64,000 bases of DNA from assembly GCF_037126465.1 (NCBI RefSeq), contig NC_088201.1, positions 192,040,031 to 192,104,030 on the forward strand, written 5' to 3'. This DNA comes from Ornithodoros turicata. Lineage: Eukaryota > Arthropoda > Arachnida > Ixodida > Argasidae. The position numbers and the translations under genes were made by a program. The notes beneath the pieces are model-generated. The model was not told the origin of the DNA, ran no database searches, and saw nothing but the letters and a program-made list of their open reading frames with translations. Positions 44,835 through 55,850 of the stretch are shown here, in pieces. The first letter of the stretch is position 1. Each line of letters opens with the position of its first letter.

Positions 44835-45483
44835 GACGCGGAGCGGCGATAAGAAAGATCCAAGAATCACGTCTATACCAGAGGGAGAGAGCAAGAGTGA
44901 CCGTGGATGACGCGCACTGCTGGACATGTCCACGGGCGGCACAGCACACGTTGCAGGCAGAGGTCGATGAGTGGGGCGGGAGCGACCGAGATGAGGTTTG
45001 CCAGAGATGAACGTTGACGACGTCGAAGTCGTGATCTGGCGTTGGAGTCGTGGCCTGGGGTGCCGCAACCGGCACGGGAGCGAGAGCTCGTAGGGTCCCA
45101 GGAAGTGACGCCAGGTGAGGCTGCGTAGCCGCGAGGACTGCCGAGACGCCGGCTGATGCGTGCCGTGGCGTCGGCTGCCGCGACTGCCGAAACCGGCAGG
45201 CGAGCATGTTGCTCAGGTGTCGCGGCCGGCAGTGGGTGCGAGTTGAGATGCAGAAATGAAGAGGGTGGTGAGTGTGCCGGGGGCCGTGGACAGCGCAGGG
45301 CGGTCCCTGGAAGCGGGTCGGTGAGCGCATGGGATGATGAGTCTGGACGTTGCGTGGTCGGTCGGATCGGTAGCGTGGACGGAAGCGGGACGGTTGCGGT
45401 TGGCGTGTCGGTCGTGATGCGTCGGGTAATGGTGGTGGCTTCCAGGGATAGCTTGCCTTGGTAGTGCTAGTCGATTTTGTCAA
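44835..45483 (-). CDS. hypothetical Pro/Arg-rich ORF in LTR mini-element copy 2
   Basis: The open frame starts at 45483 and continues through the 3' LTR to 44650 (277 codons). It is rich in Pro, Arg, His and Ser. Around its middle the words RQ-PTPRHASAGVSA and LPGTLRALAPVPVAAP match the frame at 9155-9580 in copy 1. No known domain. Whether it is translated is unknown. Confidence 0.35.
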
Positions 45484-45545
45484 AATTTGGGATGGAGTAG
45501 GGCCGAATTGCTCCGAACTTGATGTTCATCGTTCGGGTCACCAAA

Positions 45546-45706
45546 TGTAGAGGACGATAGTCTTCCTCCACATGAGTCCCGACCGGCGATGATGGTATGC
45601 CACGGAGAGGCGATGGCGGCGGCCTATCTCCATGGCCGCGCCGGTGGAACTGAGGCGGGTGCTCCAGGCGCGTGGCCATCTTCGTCGTTGTCCACGGCCC
45701 GCTACA
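45546..45706 (-). repeat. 5' LTR of mini-element copy 2
   Basis: 161 bp, TGTAGAGGACGATAG to GCCCGCTACA, adjacent to the PBS. Confidence 0.85.
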
Positions 45707-45924
45707 GTGTAACTACTTCCGTAAATACTTTGAGCCGTCCAGGCACATTATTCTTTTAAGTTATATAATAAATGGAGCAACCTATGGATGCATGTCTGCT
45801 GCACACAATGCCCACATATTTCTTTATTTTTCCGTGATGCAGTGAGATGATCTCAGCATCTTGCGTGGACCGACTTTCCATTGAACGGAAACGTCTCCTT
45901 GAGTCTCAGGAGAAGCGAGGTGGG

Positions 45925-46105
45925 TATTATATTAGACAGGACAGGTAACGGGACAAGAACCGACGACGACTCAAAACCAGCTAATGAACTCGTTATCGCT
46001 TCTTCCACTTTCTCTACATTGAATAAAGTGTTCATTTGTTGGTTTTGAGTCGTCTTTGTAGTCGTCGTTCTTGTCCCGCCCCCTTCTGTCTGTCCTGTCC
46101 AATCC
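45925..46105. repeat. inverted repeat inside the hAT element
   Basis: GACAGGACAG, GGGACAAGAACCGACGACGA and GACTCAAAACCA are answered in complement by TGGTTTTGAGTC, GTCGTCGTTCTTGTCCC and CTGTCCTGTC. Confidence 0.75.
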
Positions 46106-46436
46106 CCCTTGCTGCAACGGGGGTGGCGATGCCCTCATTCGCATATTGTGCTGTTTTCTAGAAGGACGGAAATCCCCGAACACACGGGATGAGTGACCTG
46201 TAGCACGGTCACTGTGCCTGTAGTCTCTAACCAAGATACCCTTCAACGCTGGAGGCTAACAATGTAGAACTCGAGACGAGCCCACAAATACGGGAGGATA
46301 AGATATGTGTATTTAAGTGTATTTTAAATATAAATACGCCTAAAACGCTATTTAAATGTAAATATAAATACATTTTTCTTGCCTGTATTTAAATATGTAT
46401 TTTAAATACAGTGTACTGCCCATCCCTGTCCCCAAT

Positions 46437-47504
46437 ACAGTTTTTAAACATCAAATGAAAGCTGGTCTTAGATTTCCTTCTGGGTTTTATATTATCTGAT
46501 TACTACCTCTGTGTGTGTTAATTGCGTCTGTCCGCGACTTTAATACTGCACAGTTTTTCTTCACTGTTATACTTGCACATTTCTCATACTTTCACTGTCT
46601 TTTTTTTTCTTGTATGTGGCACTGTTCTTCGCTGTGTCATTGTATGTTGCGCTGTTCTTCACCGTTTCATTGTACATACAATCACATCAATGTAATAAAT
46701 TTTCTTTGTATATTCATAATAAAGAAGAAGGTACGTGTTTACCTGCCAGCGACCAGCACATATGGTCACACTCAAAATCAGATTTATTTTCAATGATACT
46801 GTGCTTCGCATAAATTTCCGGCTTGTTATTGACTGCTTAGGCAACAAACGTCTTTTGGTGACAATGAATTCACACGGTCGGTTAAATGCACGGCCGCACA
46901 AACACACACACACACACAAAATGACAAAAGATCCCCGCGCGGTATAGCTGTTGTGCTCGGAGGCCCCCCGGCGCCAAACGAAGCCCTTCCGCCCCTCCGC
47001 GTGCGCTCCGATTGGCCGAATGAAAAGCGTTTCCCTTTCTGTCCTCCGAAGTTGCAGCACGGAGCGGTTCTCGAGAAGCGGTTGGAAACGCACCACGGCG
47101 AGCGTTTCGCGGCGCCGAAACACATTCAAAAACGCATGTGTGAATCCTGCTTTCTTGTGAAAGGAGTTCGCGCCGCTGACACACGACAATGACGACCTCG
47201 CCCTTAGTGTTCCTTTGTTTTTTCACTCCGGAATTGCTCGGCGATAGGGGCATAGACTTCATCATTTTGCTTCTATCTGCGCAGGGCGCCTGAATTGTCT
47301 CCGCGTAGCCTCCGCCCATGCCTTCCTTCCTTGCCACTGCACTCGCGGCTTCTTGGGCCCACCGCAGTTTTCGGTACTTGACTACTGTCTTCAAAATCGC
47401 TACAAAAACCTAGTGCCGGGGAGCTAAAAAAAGACGACGCAACAGTTTCTAAACCCTTTTGACTACTGTGACTTATTGAAGTCACGATTAGTCAGAACAC
47501 AAGG
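46437..47504. other. No gene recognised; GC-rich patch
   Basis: 46950-47200 is CpG-rich with overlapping frames on both strands, possibly a promoter-like region. No domain recognised. Confidence 0.3.
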
Positions 47505-48340
47505 GTGGCATCCAGTGCATTGCTCCGTAGGCGAAAGCGTGCAGGGCGAGCGCAATGCATCATGGACAGGTCCTGGTCTCACGTCACTTCATACGTCAAG
47601 GTACACGTGACCTTAAAGGTGGCCGCGCAAATAATCGGCGGCCACACGTAAACAATGCGGTTGCTGTATCTGCGTGACGTTTTGAATGTCTTCCGACCAC
47701 GGTAATTATTTTTATCCGATAATTTCACAGTAAAACGCGCCGTTTTGTACATCGTACTCTGGGCCTGTTTCATGACGTTTGGGGGCACTCCGAACCGTAG
47801 TTTGCGGCGACATTTGTGGTCGCGTGGACGGTGGTTTTTCTGTACATAGGCATGTATCACGTACACTGCGGCTCTGAAAAATCGTGGATCAAGGATTCCC
47901 ACGAAAGAGGTGACGTTCCCGGTACGGCGGGAAGGCAGGGAACACGCCGGACACGACCGTCTAGTAAGGGGACTCTACTCTAGAGCAGGGCAGTTGGCGC
48001 TTTGGTCGCCCGACGAAACTTTAGCGCAACAGGCGTGTTCACACTTCCAAAGATGTGATGACGACCCCGCGTTAAGACTCAATGAGCCGATGCGATGTAC
48101 ATAAACGAAGGAGAAATGGGCTACCATGTTGCGGAAGAAGCACCGCATACTTTACGCTTCCAAAATACGTTCATCTCTTGGCTTTATGACGACGGACATA
48201 TGTCGGGAAGCGGCAAAACGACATGTAAACAAAGTCACATGACCTCAAAATTACGTTTTCTATGACGTGTGACCAGGACAAGCTGGCAGCATTGCAAAAA
48301 GCACCCGCTTGAGGGTAGTTTGGCAGATTTATGTCACCCA
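47505..48340 (+). repeat. repeat family R, copy 3 (with about 280-bp insert)
   Basis: Same landmarks as 7228-7795, starting at GGTGGCATCCAGTGCATTGC. Relative to copies 1 and 2 it has extra sequence at about 47755-48045. It ends near CACCCGCTTGAGGGTAG and TTTATGTCACCC. Confidence 0.65.
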
Positions 48341-50474
48341 TATGAGTTAGAATCCCGATTATTCTTGAACTACGTACTGTGTACACGCGCACGCAGGTAC
48401 GAAGCAAGTAAAACACATCTGACAACAATAGTGGCGTGCATAGATCTTCGATCGAGATTATTGATTTTATGATCACTCGTACTAGACACGAGAAGACTCC
48501 TGTAAGTTTAGAAACTATCAGAAAGATTGTTAAAAAATATGGGCATTTTTGTGTTCAATAATCGGGATATACTAATTGTCGGGCGACCTGCCTTCGAGGC
48601 TACACCTTTTCGGTCGGAAGGAAATGGTCGGCCTCTCTGAGATCGTGTTATCTCTGTTATCGCGTTATCTCCTGTTATCTCTGTTACCGTGTCTCAATTG
48701 CCACAAACGCCGTTCCTGTAGGTGTTCTCTGGAAAGGCTGTTAGAGTACCAGTTGACGCCGCTATGAAACTACCCGGACTCGCAGCCACACGGGGCTTAG
48801 CATTGGTAATGCTAGAGCGCGAGAATTTTCCTTAATTTTCGCTATTTCACCGAGCAGGTATAGACCACGTGGCTTCGCTTGCTCCATTTTTATCTTGGAG
48901 AAGCCATTCACTTGCCTATACCAGGCGCTCTAAGTCTGTGCTATCTCCCTACGGTGACATTTCTTAAAGGGACACAAAACTGCAAAAAGAAACTTAGTCT
49001 CAAATGAAAGTCCGTGTTACACTAAGCGTCATTCAAACAAAACTAGTTCACACAACGCTACCGTTTAGAAGCAAACTTCGAAGAAGCGTTACCGAATGGG
49101 ATCCTCAGGAAGCAAAGATGGGCGGCATCCAATGAGACAGCAGGACAAGCTCGCGCTTACCTATCGTGGGCCCCTGGGTTTGGAACGGGTCCGATCGTAG
49201 CGTTCCGTATATGCGCGGTGTGATGTGCACTGCTGCATTTTTCAATACCAATTCACCGAATTGTAGCTCACAACAGCTCTGGCGAAGGTTCCGCTGACAA
49301 CATTTATCTTCACGTCCTTCGAACAGCGACTCCGGTTCGCAGTGCGCAAGGTAGATCTAGCCAGGTAGCGAAGGCGGGGGAAAAAAACTAAATGTGACCC
49401 GGCAACACTGTCATCTCCGCGACTCAAGCGATCCTGGGTGTTGGTAGCACGGGTACGGTCGTCAACAAAAAGTATTTACGACGCGCGCATGGGTCTTGTA
49501 TAGACTAATCGTTTAGTCATAATTTAAGTATAGGAAAAGCTATCTGTTGCCCCACTAGTCCACATATACGAAATCATCTACCACCTGAGTACGTTTCCGT
49601 ATTCTGCTCCACTGCGCATGTGTAGCAGCACGCTCGTTTTTCCGTGCATTCTCGTATCCGTGCCGTGTGCCCGTGCATTGTAATGCGGTTTTGTCATGGC
49701 AAGACCGGCCATGATAGCGTGAGTGTTAGCGAATCAGCTGTGCACCAACGATGCCATTTTTTTGCAACGGACCCATTATGACCACTCGTTGAAGAAATAG
49801 AAACAGCTACTCACTACGTGTACGTTTAGGTCTAAGTTAGGAATGGACATTAACTGAAACTTCCGGTTTATTTGTGTTATCACGTACCCTTCGTCAAAAC
49901 CTGTGATAACTCTATGTATTCCGAACTGATATGTGTCATTAAACCTGATGTGATTTATTCTTCTCTGTTCTCGTCTGGTGCTGCTGCCCTGGGTGATTAG
50001 TATGGTTCGGTAAGGAAAAGGGGAAGGCAATACAACGCAAACGAAGTACGCGAATGCAAACGTGCCATGGCCAATTATGGACTACTTATTATTCATGCTG
50101 CTGACGTCATATATGACGTCATTTATTTACCAAACTAGTAGTCCGCGCAACGGATGGATGGCGCTGACAGCCTCTATCATGGCGTCATTTGAAGACGCAG
50201 GGACCTCTGGGAGTTTCGCTACCTGTCTATATATGCCTTGCAGCGTGCACTATGTTTTTCACCGGGGCTGCTCCATCGCGTGGCACGCGCAGCATGGACT
50301 AAAAACACCGAGGCACGAGCTGAAGCGTCGTTGACTGCTTAGCGCCGACGTAACATAGAGCCCGGTATAATTTTAATTGGAACTTCGAAACGGAATCAAA
50401 GTTTTGATCTATGATAACAAGCACCACATTAACATAGCGTGTAACGCAATTTGAAGCGAACTTGTTTTTGCTAT
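48341..50474. other. No gene recognised
   Basis: CTTAAAGGGACACAAAACTG at 48964 and TTTAGTGCCCCTTT at 50475 may be tips of one TTAA-type repeat, but there is no matching flank on the right. Confidence 0.3.
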
Positions 50475-50545
50475 TTAGTGCCCCTTTGACAAGAACTTTA
50501 TTTTGATGATGACAATTGAAGAGTTTCATCGCCAGGGACGATATT
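50475..50545 (-). repeat. LINE/SINE-like 3' tail with AATAAA (copy 3)
   Basis: Complement of the tail at 11035-11110: GGGTAGAATATCG...CTGGCGATGAAACTC...CATCATCAAAATAAAG. Confidence 0.65.
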
Positions 50546-51551
50546 CTACCCTATTCACTTGTTTTCTTAAACTCTCCAGTGTCTTCCGTTTTTGCGAGTA
50601 GGAGACAGAAAAGGAAAAAAAAAGGCTCGTGAGAAACTTACCTGACAAACTGATGCCGTCCAAAGCAACGAAGACTCTTTCGAATGGCACGAACGTCTCA
50701 AATCCGAGCTGCAAAGTGCAACGCCATCTATTAACGACTAGGAGGGTGTGAGAACTTATGAGGCCCATAACTAGCTAATGCAAGCTCCGAAGTGATTAGT
50801 GAATGACGAAGTGAATGACTCCAAGGATTTAACGGGAAAATATTCTGCCGCGAACGGGACAACGCAGGCCGCCACTATGACCAAATTCACCTCTCTTCGA
50901 AACTGCGGGGTCGGACTAGCTCAGGGAAGCGTGACCATAGGGGAGCTGCCACGCGTTGGTCATGGAAGGCGTTGCCTTCCGTTGGCGGCTGCATTCCGCT
51001 AAACCTCACGCGCTCGTTTTCCTAAATCTATCACTTAGTATCTAAATTCGTCGTACTATGTGCGTATCTCATATATATTTGTACGTATATATTTGTACGT
51101 ATATATTTGTATGTATATATTTGTATTTAAACAAATACGCGGTGAATATTTTCGCACTACATCACTCGCTTGTGTGCTGTCGTTCGTTCGTTCGTCACTT
51201 TATCATCACGAAACTGGACAGACCAGAGCATGGAATGGCCCGTGGTTCAGTTTTTGCCATTTCCGGTTCCCGTTGGTTCGCAGAGCAGCGCGAACATGAC
51301 TGTTAACTGTGTGTATTCATCTTTAGATTACTGTTGTATATTCGGAAATACGTGCCTACATACGTTAGGATGGGTAATGATTTATCGATTTCACTCACAG
51401 AGCATAGAAACGGCACTTCAACACGTCCTAGGCGATAAACATGTTCATCCGTGGATCCGTTCATCGGTAGAAAGCATAGGTTGGTGGTGCCGCAGGTAAT
51501 ATCCCAGATAAAATATAATTAACGTTTGATATGACAACGTTTATCTTGTGA
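50546..51551. other. No gene recognised; one microsatellite
   Basis: 51065-51127 is a tandem of ATATTTGTACGTAT-like units. Confidence 0.4.
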
Positions 51552-51895
51552 GGGCCAGTTCTCACTTGGCGACGCCCGACGCGGCGTCGTGAGCGGCCGG
51601 CGGAAATAGACGCGCATTTCCGGAGTCGGGAGAGGAGAGACATCGAGCCAAAAAAAATTGCCATGTCGTACTTCTTTCACGACGTCGGCGAGAGCTGCCG
51701 AGAACGACAGCTGGCGACCAATTAGGTGACACAGAAAGGCCACGCCTCCTGATTTTTCGTCTGCTTTGGACGACGGAATGCGACTGTGGTGGGAACATGA
51801 AAATCGTGCGCGCTGACGGGGCGGCGGAAATGCGCCCCTACTTCCGCCGCCCGCTCACGACGCCGCGTCGGACGTCGCCAAGTGAGAACTGGCCC
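51552..51895. mobile_element. PIF/Harbinger-like MITE (344 bp)
   Basis: TIRs of about 50 bp: GGGCCAGTTCTCACTTGGCG then CGACGCGGCGTCGTGAGCGG, complemented at the other end with two small gaps. Flanked by TGA on both sides (51549-51551, 51896-51898). Three-base duplication plus a GGGCC...GTT start points to the Harbinger group; the usual duplication there is TWA, so the class is tentative. No ORF of its own. Confidence 0.75.
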
Positions 51896-52073
51896 TGATA
51901 CCGATAGCACTACTCAATTCTGCATGCGTCTAATAGGTTCGTACGTACTCAGCGCAATTACACGGCGGTGTACTCAACATTCGTGTCAGCGAGCCCTGTG
52001 CTCACAATGACGCCGTGTGACGTCACGTGGATAATTCGAAACCATCAAGTTTTGCGAGTTCTTCCAAAATTTG

Positions 52074-52201
52074 TGATCGAAAGCGCACAAAACACACGGA
52101 AGAAGGCAAGCCGCGGAACAACACACGCGCGACAACACATTTACGCGTGTGTTGTTCCTCTTCTTGCTCTCGTCCGTGTCGTTTGTGTGCTTTCGATCAT
52201 G
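52074..52201. repeat. 128-nt imperfect palindrome (57-nt arms)
   Basis: TGATCGAAAGC...CACAAA...CACGGA...GGAACAACACACGCG pairs with CGCGTGTGTTGTTCC...GTGTGCTTTCGATCAT. Loop about 15 nt. The arms differ at around ten positions. Confidence 0.85.
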
Positions 52202-52594
52202 AGTTAAGCATGGTACACACTACTGCGTTTCATTGCGTGCGCGCGCGGGCGAGTGTCGGTTACCGTGATAACAGACGCGTGCGGGACCTTCCGCAGCAAA
52301 ACGCAAGAACTTCGGCAGAGCTGAACTTCTTCCGACATACGCACCAACATGCAAGCAAAGAACCAATCAGAAGGTCGCGTTCCGGGCATGCGCCTTGAGC
52401 AGATCGCTTGGAGAGCGGAGACGTGACGCAAGGCGCTCATTGGCTGAGACTTACGGTGACAGCTTGTATGTAAACAGCATAACGGGATGCTTGTGTCGCA
52501 CGTACACATACACAGAACATCACTTTCTCTCTTGTACGTACACAAGCGTTCGCACGCATTCGTATGCAATAGTGCAAACCTCGCTTTATGGGAC

Positions 52595-52830
52595 CTCCCA
52601 TGGCATAATGGTTAGGATGACCACTTTCCACGCCGAGACTGGGAGGTATCGCGAGTTCGAATCCCCACACCGGCTGTGCCGTCGGGTGTCAACACAGTTC
52701 CCCATAAAGTCGGCCTAGGACGCGACTAACCCCCCTGTCCCACGTTCGTTCCTGCTGTCCTCTCTCCATCTGTCCACGTCTGTACGCCGCACATAGCCAC
52801 AGTTGCTTCGCTACACTAACAGGGGATTCT
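52595..52830 (+). repeat. tRNA-derived SINE (near full length)
   Basis: A-box-like TGGCATAATGGTTAGGATG at 52608-52626 and B-box-like GAGTTCGAATCC at 52653-52664, at normal tRNA spacing. The body (GTCGGCCTAGGACGC, GTCCACGTCTGTACGCCGC, GTTGCTTCGC) and an A-run near 52832 follow. The head looks like a tRNA gene but lacks a credible acceptor stem. Confidence 0.88.
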
Positions 52831-53553
52831 TAAAAAAATAGACTCAAGCCCAACGTCTTTTGTTACTGCTTCCAAGACTTCTCGAAAACGCGGAATGTTC
52901 GCTGATGGCATTTTTATTTCGCGCTCTGCGTCTTCGAGCGAGGTTGACTACCAGAATACCAAATAAAATAAATATCATTTTGAGTGCGTATAGTGACACT
53001 GTAGGACGAGTAGACGAAATAACTCCAAGGATTTAAGAGGAAACTGTGTGGGGGGATGACAGGGCAGCCCACGCTGCGAAGCGAAGCGGTTTCTATCACC
53101 GGATGTCCGCACGAGGGAGTTTTTCGGGCGCGATCTCGGCGGAGGCCCGAGGGAGACAGGAGGGACTTCATAGTTTCTTGGATGCACGTGAGCAACGTGA
53201 CGTCTTCTCGTGCACTCGCCTTCCGCCGAGAGATTCCGTGCGCGCTCCACAGAATTTCTCCGACGAGAAACAGCGCCTGCTATAGCTGCGCTGCGTTCAG
53301 CGCCGTCCTCTGTCGAGTGTTTGAGTAACTTCTCCACTGTCACGTCACGCGGACTCACTTCTTAAGAAGTCTATGGGGAATTTCTGTTCGCATGCAGGGT
53401 TCTCGTAATTCTCGTAAAATTTCTACACGAAACAGGTACAGGCGTGTTCCCCTCGATTTTATCTAGGGAGTGACATACTTTTGAAGGGCCTTAGGCGATC
53501 CACTGATTTTTTGGCCAATTAAAGTTTGTCAAATTTTCAATACATGGGAGCCT
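52831..53553. other. No gene recognised
   Basis: Moderately GC-rich, frames on both strands without known domains. Confidence 0.3.
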
Positions 53554-54393
53554 GTGGGAGATGCAACAAAATCGCTTCTCCTGGCGCGCCCGCCCACGAT
53601 ATTTTTGGACAAAATGATGCCATTCCCTACAGTAACCGTCGGGGAAATGATAGCAATCAACAAATTCGACGAGCATACTGCAGCTTTCGAGATCCCTGCG
53701 AATGAAAACAATGCCTTTGTCGTTTTCTATCACGTTCTGCACGCTGGCACCGACTACATAAACTTCCTTAAAGCGCGGGGGAAAGCAATGCGGAGAAAAC
53801 AATTTTGCGACGGTGCAGCCCACTCTCTCCGGAAGCGAATGTTAGCTCGACCGCATGAGTCCGCCTTCAGACATCGTTCGGATGCGCTTGGCATTTCTTC
53901 AGCGATATCTCGTTGGCGCGTACTTTCCTCCTCGCTCTTCTTTGCCGACATCTCACCAGATAAAGTCACTCGTGCGGATACCCGGTCAGTGACAGAAATA
54001 CTTCGAGACAATCTAAGGTGGTGGTGGTGGTTTTAGTGAGCGAGCTCCCTGTTGTCGGCCTCACAGAGGTGGGCAACGTCACGACTAACGCTATGGGTGG
54101 AATGTGCGTCCTGGGCCGACTTCTAAGGGAACTGTGCCGACATATGTCTGACAGCGTCTGACGAAAGCTGTCTGGGGTTTTTTCGAGACAATCTAAACGT
54201 GTGCCGACACGTAGACTTGTGGATATGCCAGCTAAATACATTGTTAGCAAGACCTTTCCTTCGCTTCGATGAACCCCGAAGCAACTTGCCTGAAAATCTC
54301 TTCCTCGCGAATTGGGTACGTGAACCACTTGCGGCGTCCACTCCTTGGGAAAGGGGAATCTCCAGCTGGCCCACGTTTCCCAAAAGGGGATGA
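53554..54393 (+). pseudogene. hypothetical ORF split by a SINE insertion
   Basis: A 160-codon frame (53554-54036) ends in a stop inside the tail of a SINE (54017-54181). If the SINE and one copy of its duplication are removed, the same frame continues from 54184 to 54393, giving about 220 codons. The text (FPTVTVGEMIAINKF, FEIPANENNAFVVFYHVLH) looks protein-like but I recognise no family. A competing 267-codon frame lies on the opposite strand (53966-54769). Could be a lineage-specific gene, an old transposon or chance. Confidence 0.3.
54017..54183 (-). repeat. 5'-truncated SINE with about 15-bp TSD and GGT tail
   Basis: TTCGAGACAATCTAA flanks it at 54002-54016 and 54182-54196. The left edge is a (GGT)n tail; the body (GCGAGCTCCCTGTTGTCGGC, GTGCGTCCTGGGCCGACTTC) is the SINE on the minus strand, truncated before the B box. 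Confidence 0.85.
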
Positions 54394-54770
54394 GGAGTCC
54401 TTCTGGGAGAAGACGCTGGTAGAGGCGTAGGTAGACGCGGTTGTCTCCGAAGAGCTTGTAGCGAAACGCGAAGAGCTTCCCGGAGAAGGCTGGCTTTAGA
54501 GGAGCGCTCCACATGCGCGAAGGCTTGTTGCAGGTGACCCGGGCTACACACCGCTCTGCTCGTAGGTACCGGCTGTTCCCGTCTGCTCCGATGACGTCAT
54601 AAGGCCAATTAGCGTGAAAATGCCAACAGGGCATTCCTTCTACGTCAGACCATAAAACGATACTGGCACGATGACAACGGTTATATATTGACAACGGATG
54701 GATGATACTGATGACAACGGATGATACTGAAAACGGTCCTCGTACTTTGTGAGGTACAGGAACTTCCATA

Positions 54771-55850
54771 CATGGTGTGTTTTTCTTCTTTCTAGCCTTT
54801 ACCGAATTTTTATATAAAAAAAGTTATGAGGGCAGCAAAGATGTGGTTTTTGCAGTTAATTCAACGCCCAGGAGGACATCCTCTCGAACAGAGTGCAACC
54901 GTAAGGTGTCTAATGACGTAAAATTCGTTAATTAACTTCTTCATTAGGGAATTCGGCGGGCAAAAGCGAGATAGCAAATTGAGACACTGTGCTAGTTGCG
55001 AGCAGTTTCACATTCAACAAATCCTAAAACACGCTCGTGAGTTAAAATATCCAGCCCCCAATTTTGATATGCAAATGAGCCGAAACCGAAACCGCGGCGA
55101 CCGGAAACGCAGGGAGTAGAGTCACTAAATATGGAGCAGACTAGTGACACTGCATGAGCCACGCCGGCGAACGACACCGCCATCTTGGGTCCCGCGCGGC
55201 TGCGTCGCCTAGCAATAGGACGCCAATCTCCCCCTTCTCCGCCGGAGAACAGTGCGCAGTCGAGCCAGTTGGCAACCGAGGAAACCGGTTTTGAAAGAGG
55301 GGACTCAACATGGACGGCGCGTTCTTGGAAGGAGAAACCACGTGACACGATCGGTCCAATTGCGTACACCGAACGGCGGCTCCGGCGCGGAAAATGAATG
55401 CGATACTCTGTACCCCTATTTAGTGACTCTAGCAGGAAGTACAGCGCTCATTTCACGTCAGAGGGCCACGTGATTTGGAGCGATGGAGATGATTGAAGTA
55501 TGTACCGCTAAGGCTGGCCAGATAAACCGCTTTCCGGCCCAGATAAGCCTCTGTCGGCGAGGGTGATGCGCTCCTCAATTTTCGGTTTCGGCTCATTTGC
55601 GTATCGAAATTCGCCGATGGATATTTCACGGCACGCGATCTTTTCTTGGTTTTTAGAAGATAGGGTGGATTTAAATTAGGATTGTCTCCCATTTTGTTGA
55701 CTCGCTTTTGCCCGAAATTCCCTAATTAATGAGTTAATTAATGAATTTCAAGTAATTATTCATCTGGTAGCTACATACTCCCTTCCACCTGGCCGTCCGC
55801 TCTCGCAGCTTTTTTTATAAAAATTCTGTAAAGGCTAAAAAATCACCCTG
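54771..55850. mobile_element. TA-flanked foldback element (1.08 kb) with nested hAT MITE
   Basis: Ends CATGGTGTGTTTTTC and its partner ending CACCCTG are flanked by TA. Arms of about 300 bp pair through TAGCCTTTAC, GAATTTTTATA, GGGAATTC...GGGCAAAAGCGAG and ATTTTGATATGCAAATGAGC blocks. The centre is occupied by the hAT MITE at 55117-55431. Confidence 0.8.
55117..55431. mobile_element. hAT-type MITE, TAGAGTCACTAAATA family, 315 bp
   Basis: Termini TAGAGTCACTAAATA and TATTTAGTGACTCTA. Flanks GCAGGGAG (55109-55116) and GCAGGAAG (55432-55439) form an 8-bp duplication with one change. Interior about 80 percent identical to 57892-58203 and free of transposase. Confidence 0.88.

Larger units (their letters stand above)
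44660..45706 (-). mobile_element. short non-autonomous LTR retrotransposon, copy 2 (complete, 1047 bp)
   Basis: Two LTRs, 44660-44814 and 45546-45706, each TGTAG...CTACA, about 96 percent identical apart from a 6-bp gap. On the minus strand the order is 5' LTR, PBS TGGTGACCCGAACG (45530-45543), an internal region of about 730 bp, a purine tract made of a G-run (about 44816-44834) and the 3' LTR. This is a complete set of cis signals with no gag or pol, as in TRIM-type elements. The PBS and LTR tips equal those of the gypsy element at 1-2559. I could not define its target duplication. Confidence 0.88.
44511..46428. mobile_element. hAT-type element (1.9 kb) containing an LTR mini-element
   Basis: TIRs CAGGGATGGGCA and TGCCCATCCCTG are flanked by an exact 8-bp duplication TCCCCAAT (44503-44510, 46429-46436). 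Both subterminal regions are full of ATTTAAATAC/GTATTTAAA words. Removing the nested LTR element (44660-45706) leaves about 870 bp, which contains another inverted repeat at 45925-46105. No hAT transposase (DDE/BED) was seen, so it is non-autonomous. Confidence 0.9.

Noticed and set aside
48964..50490. One large TTAA element between AAAGGGACAC and GTGCCCCTTT
   Set aside because: TTAA is present only at the left and nothing inside supports a single element.
52595..52670. Possible tRNA gene
   Set aside because: A and B boxes are present but the acceptor stem does not pair and the SINE body follows directly.
53966..54769. 267-codon minus frame
   Set aside because: About 55 of its codons come from a SINE insertion; the rest has no recognised domain, and an equally long plus-strand reading exists.
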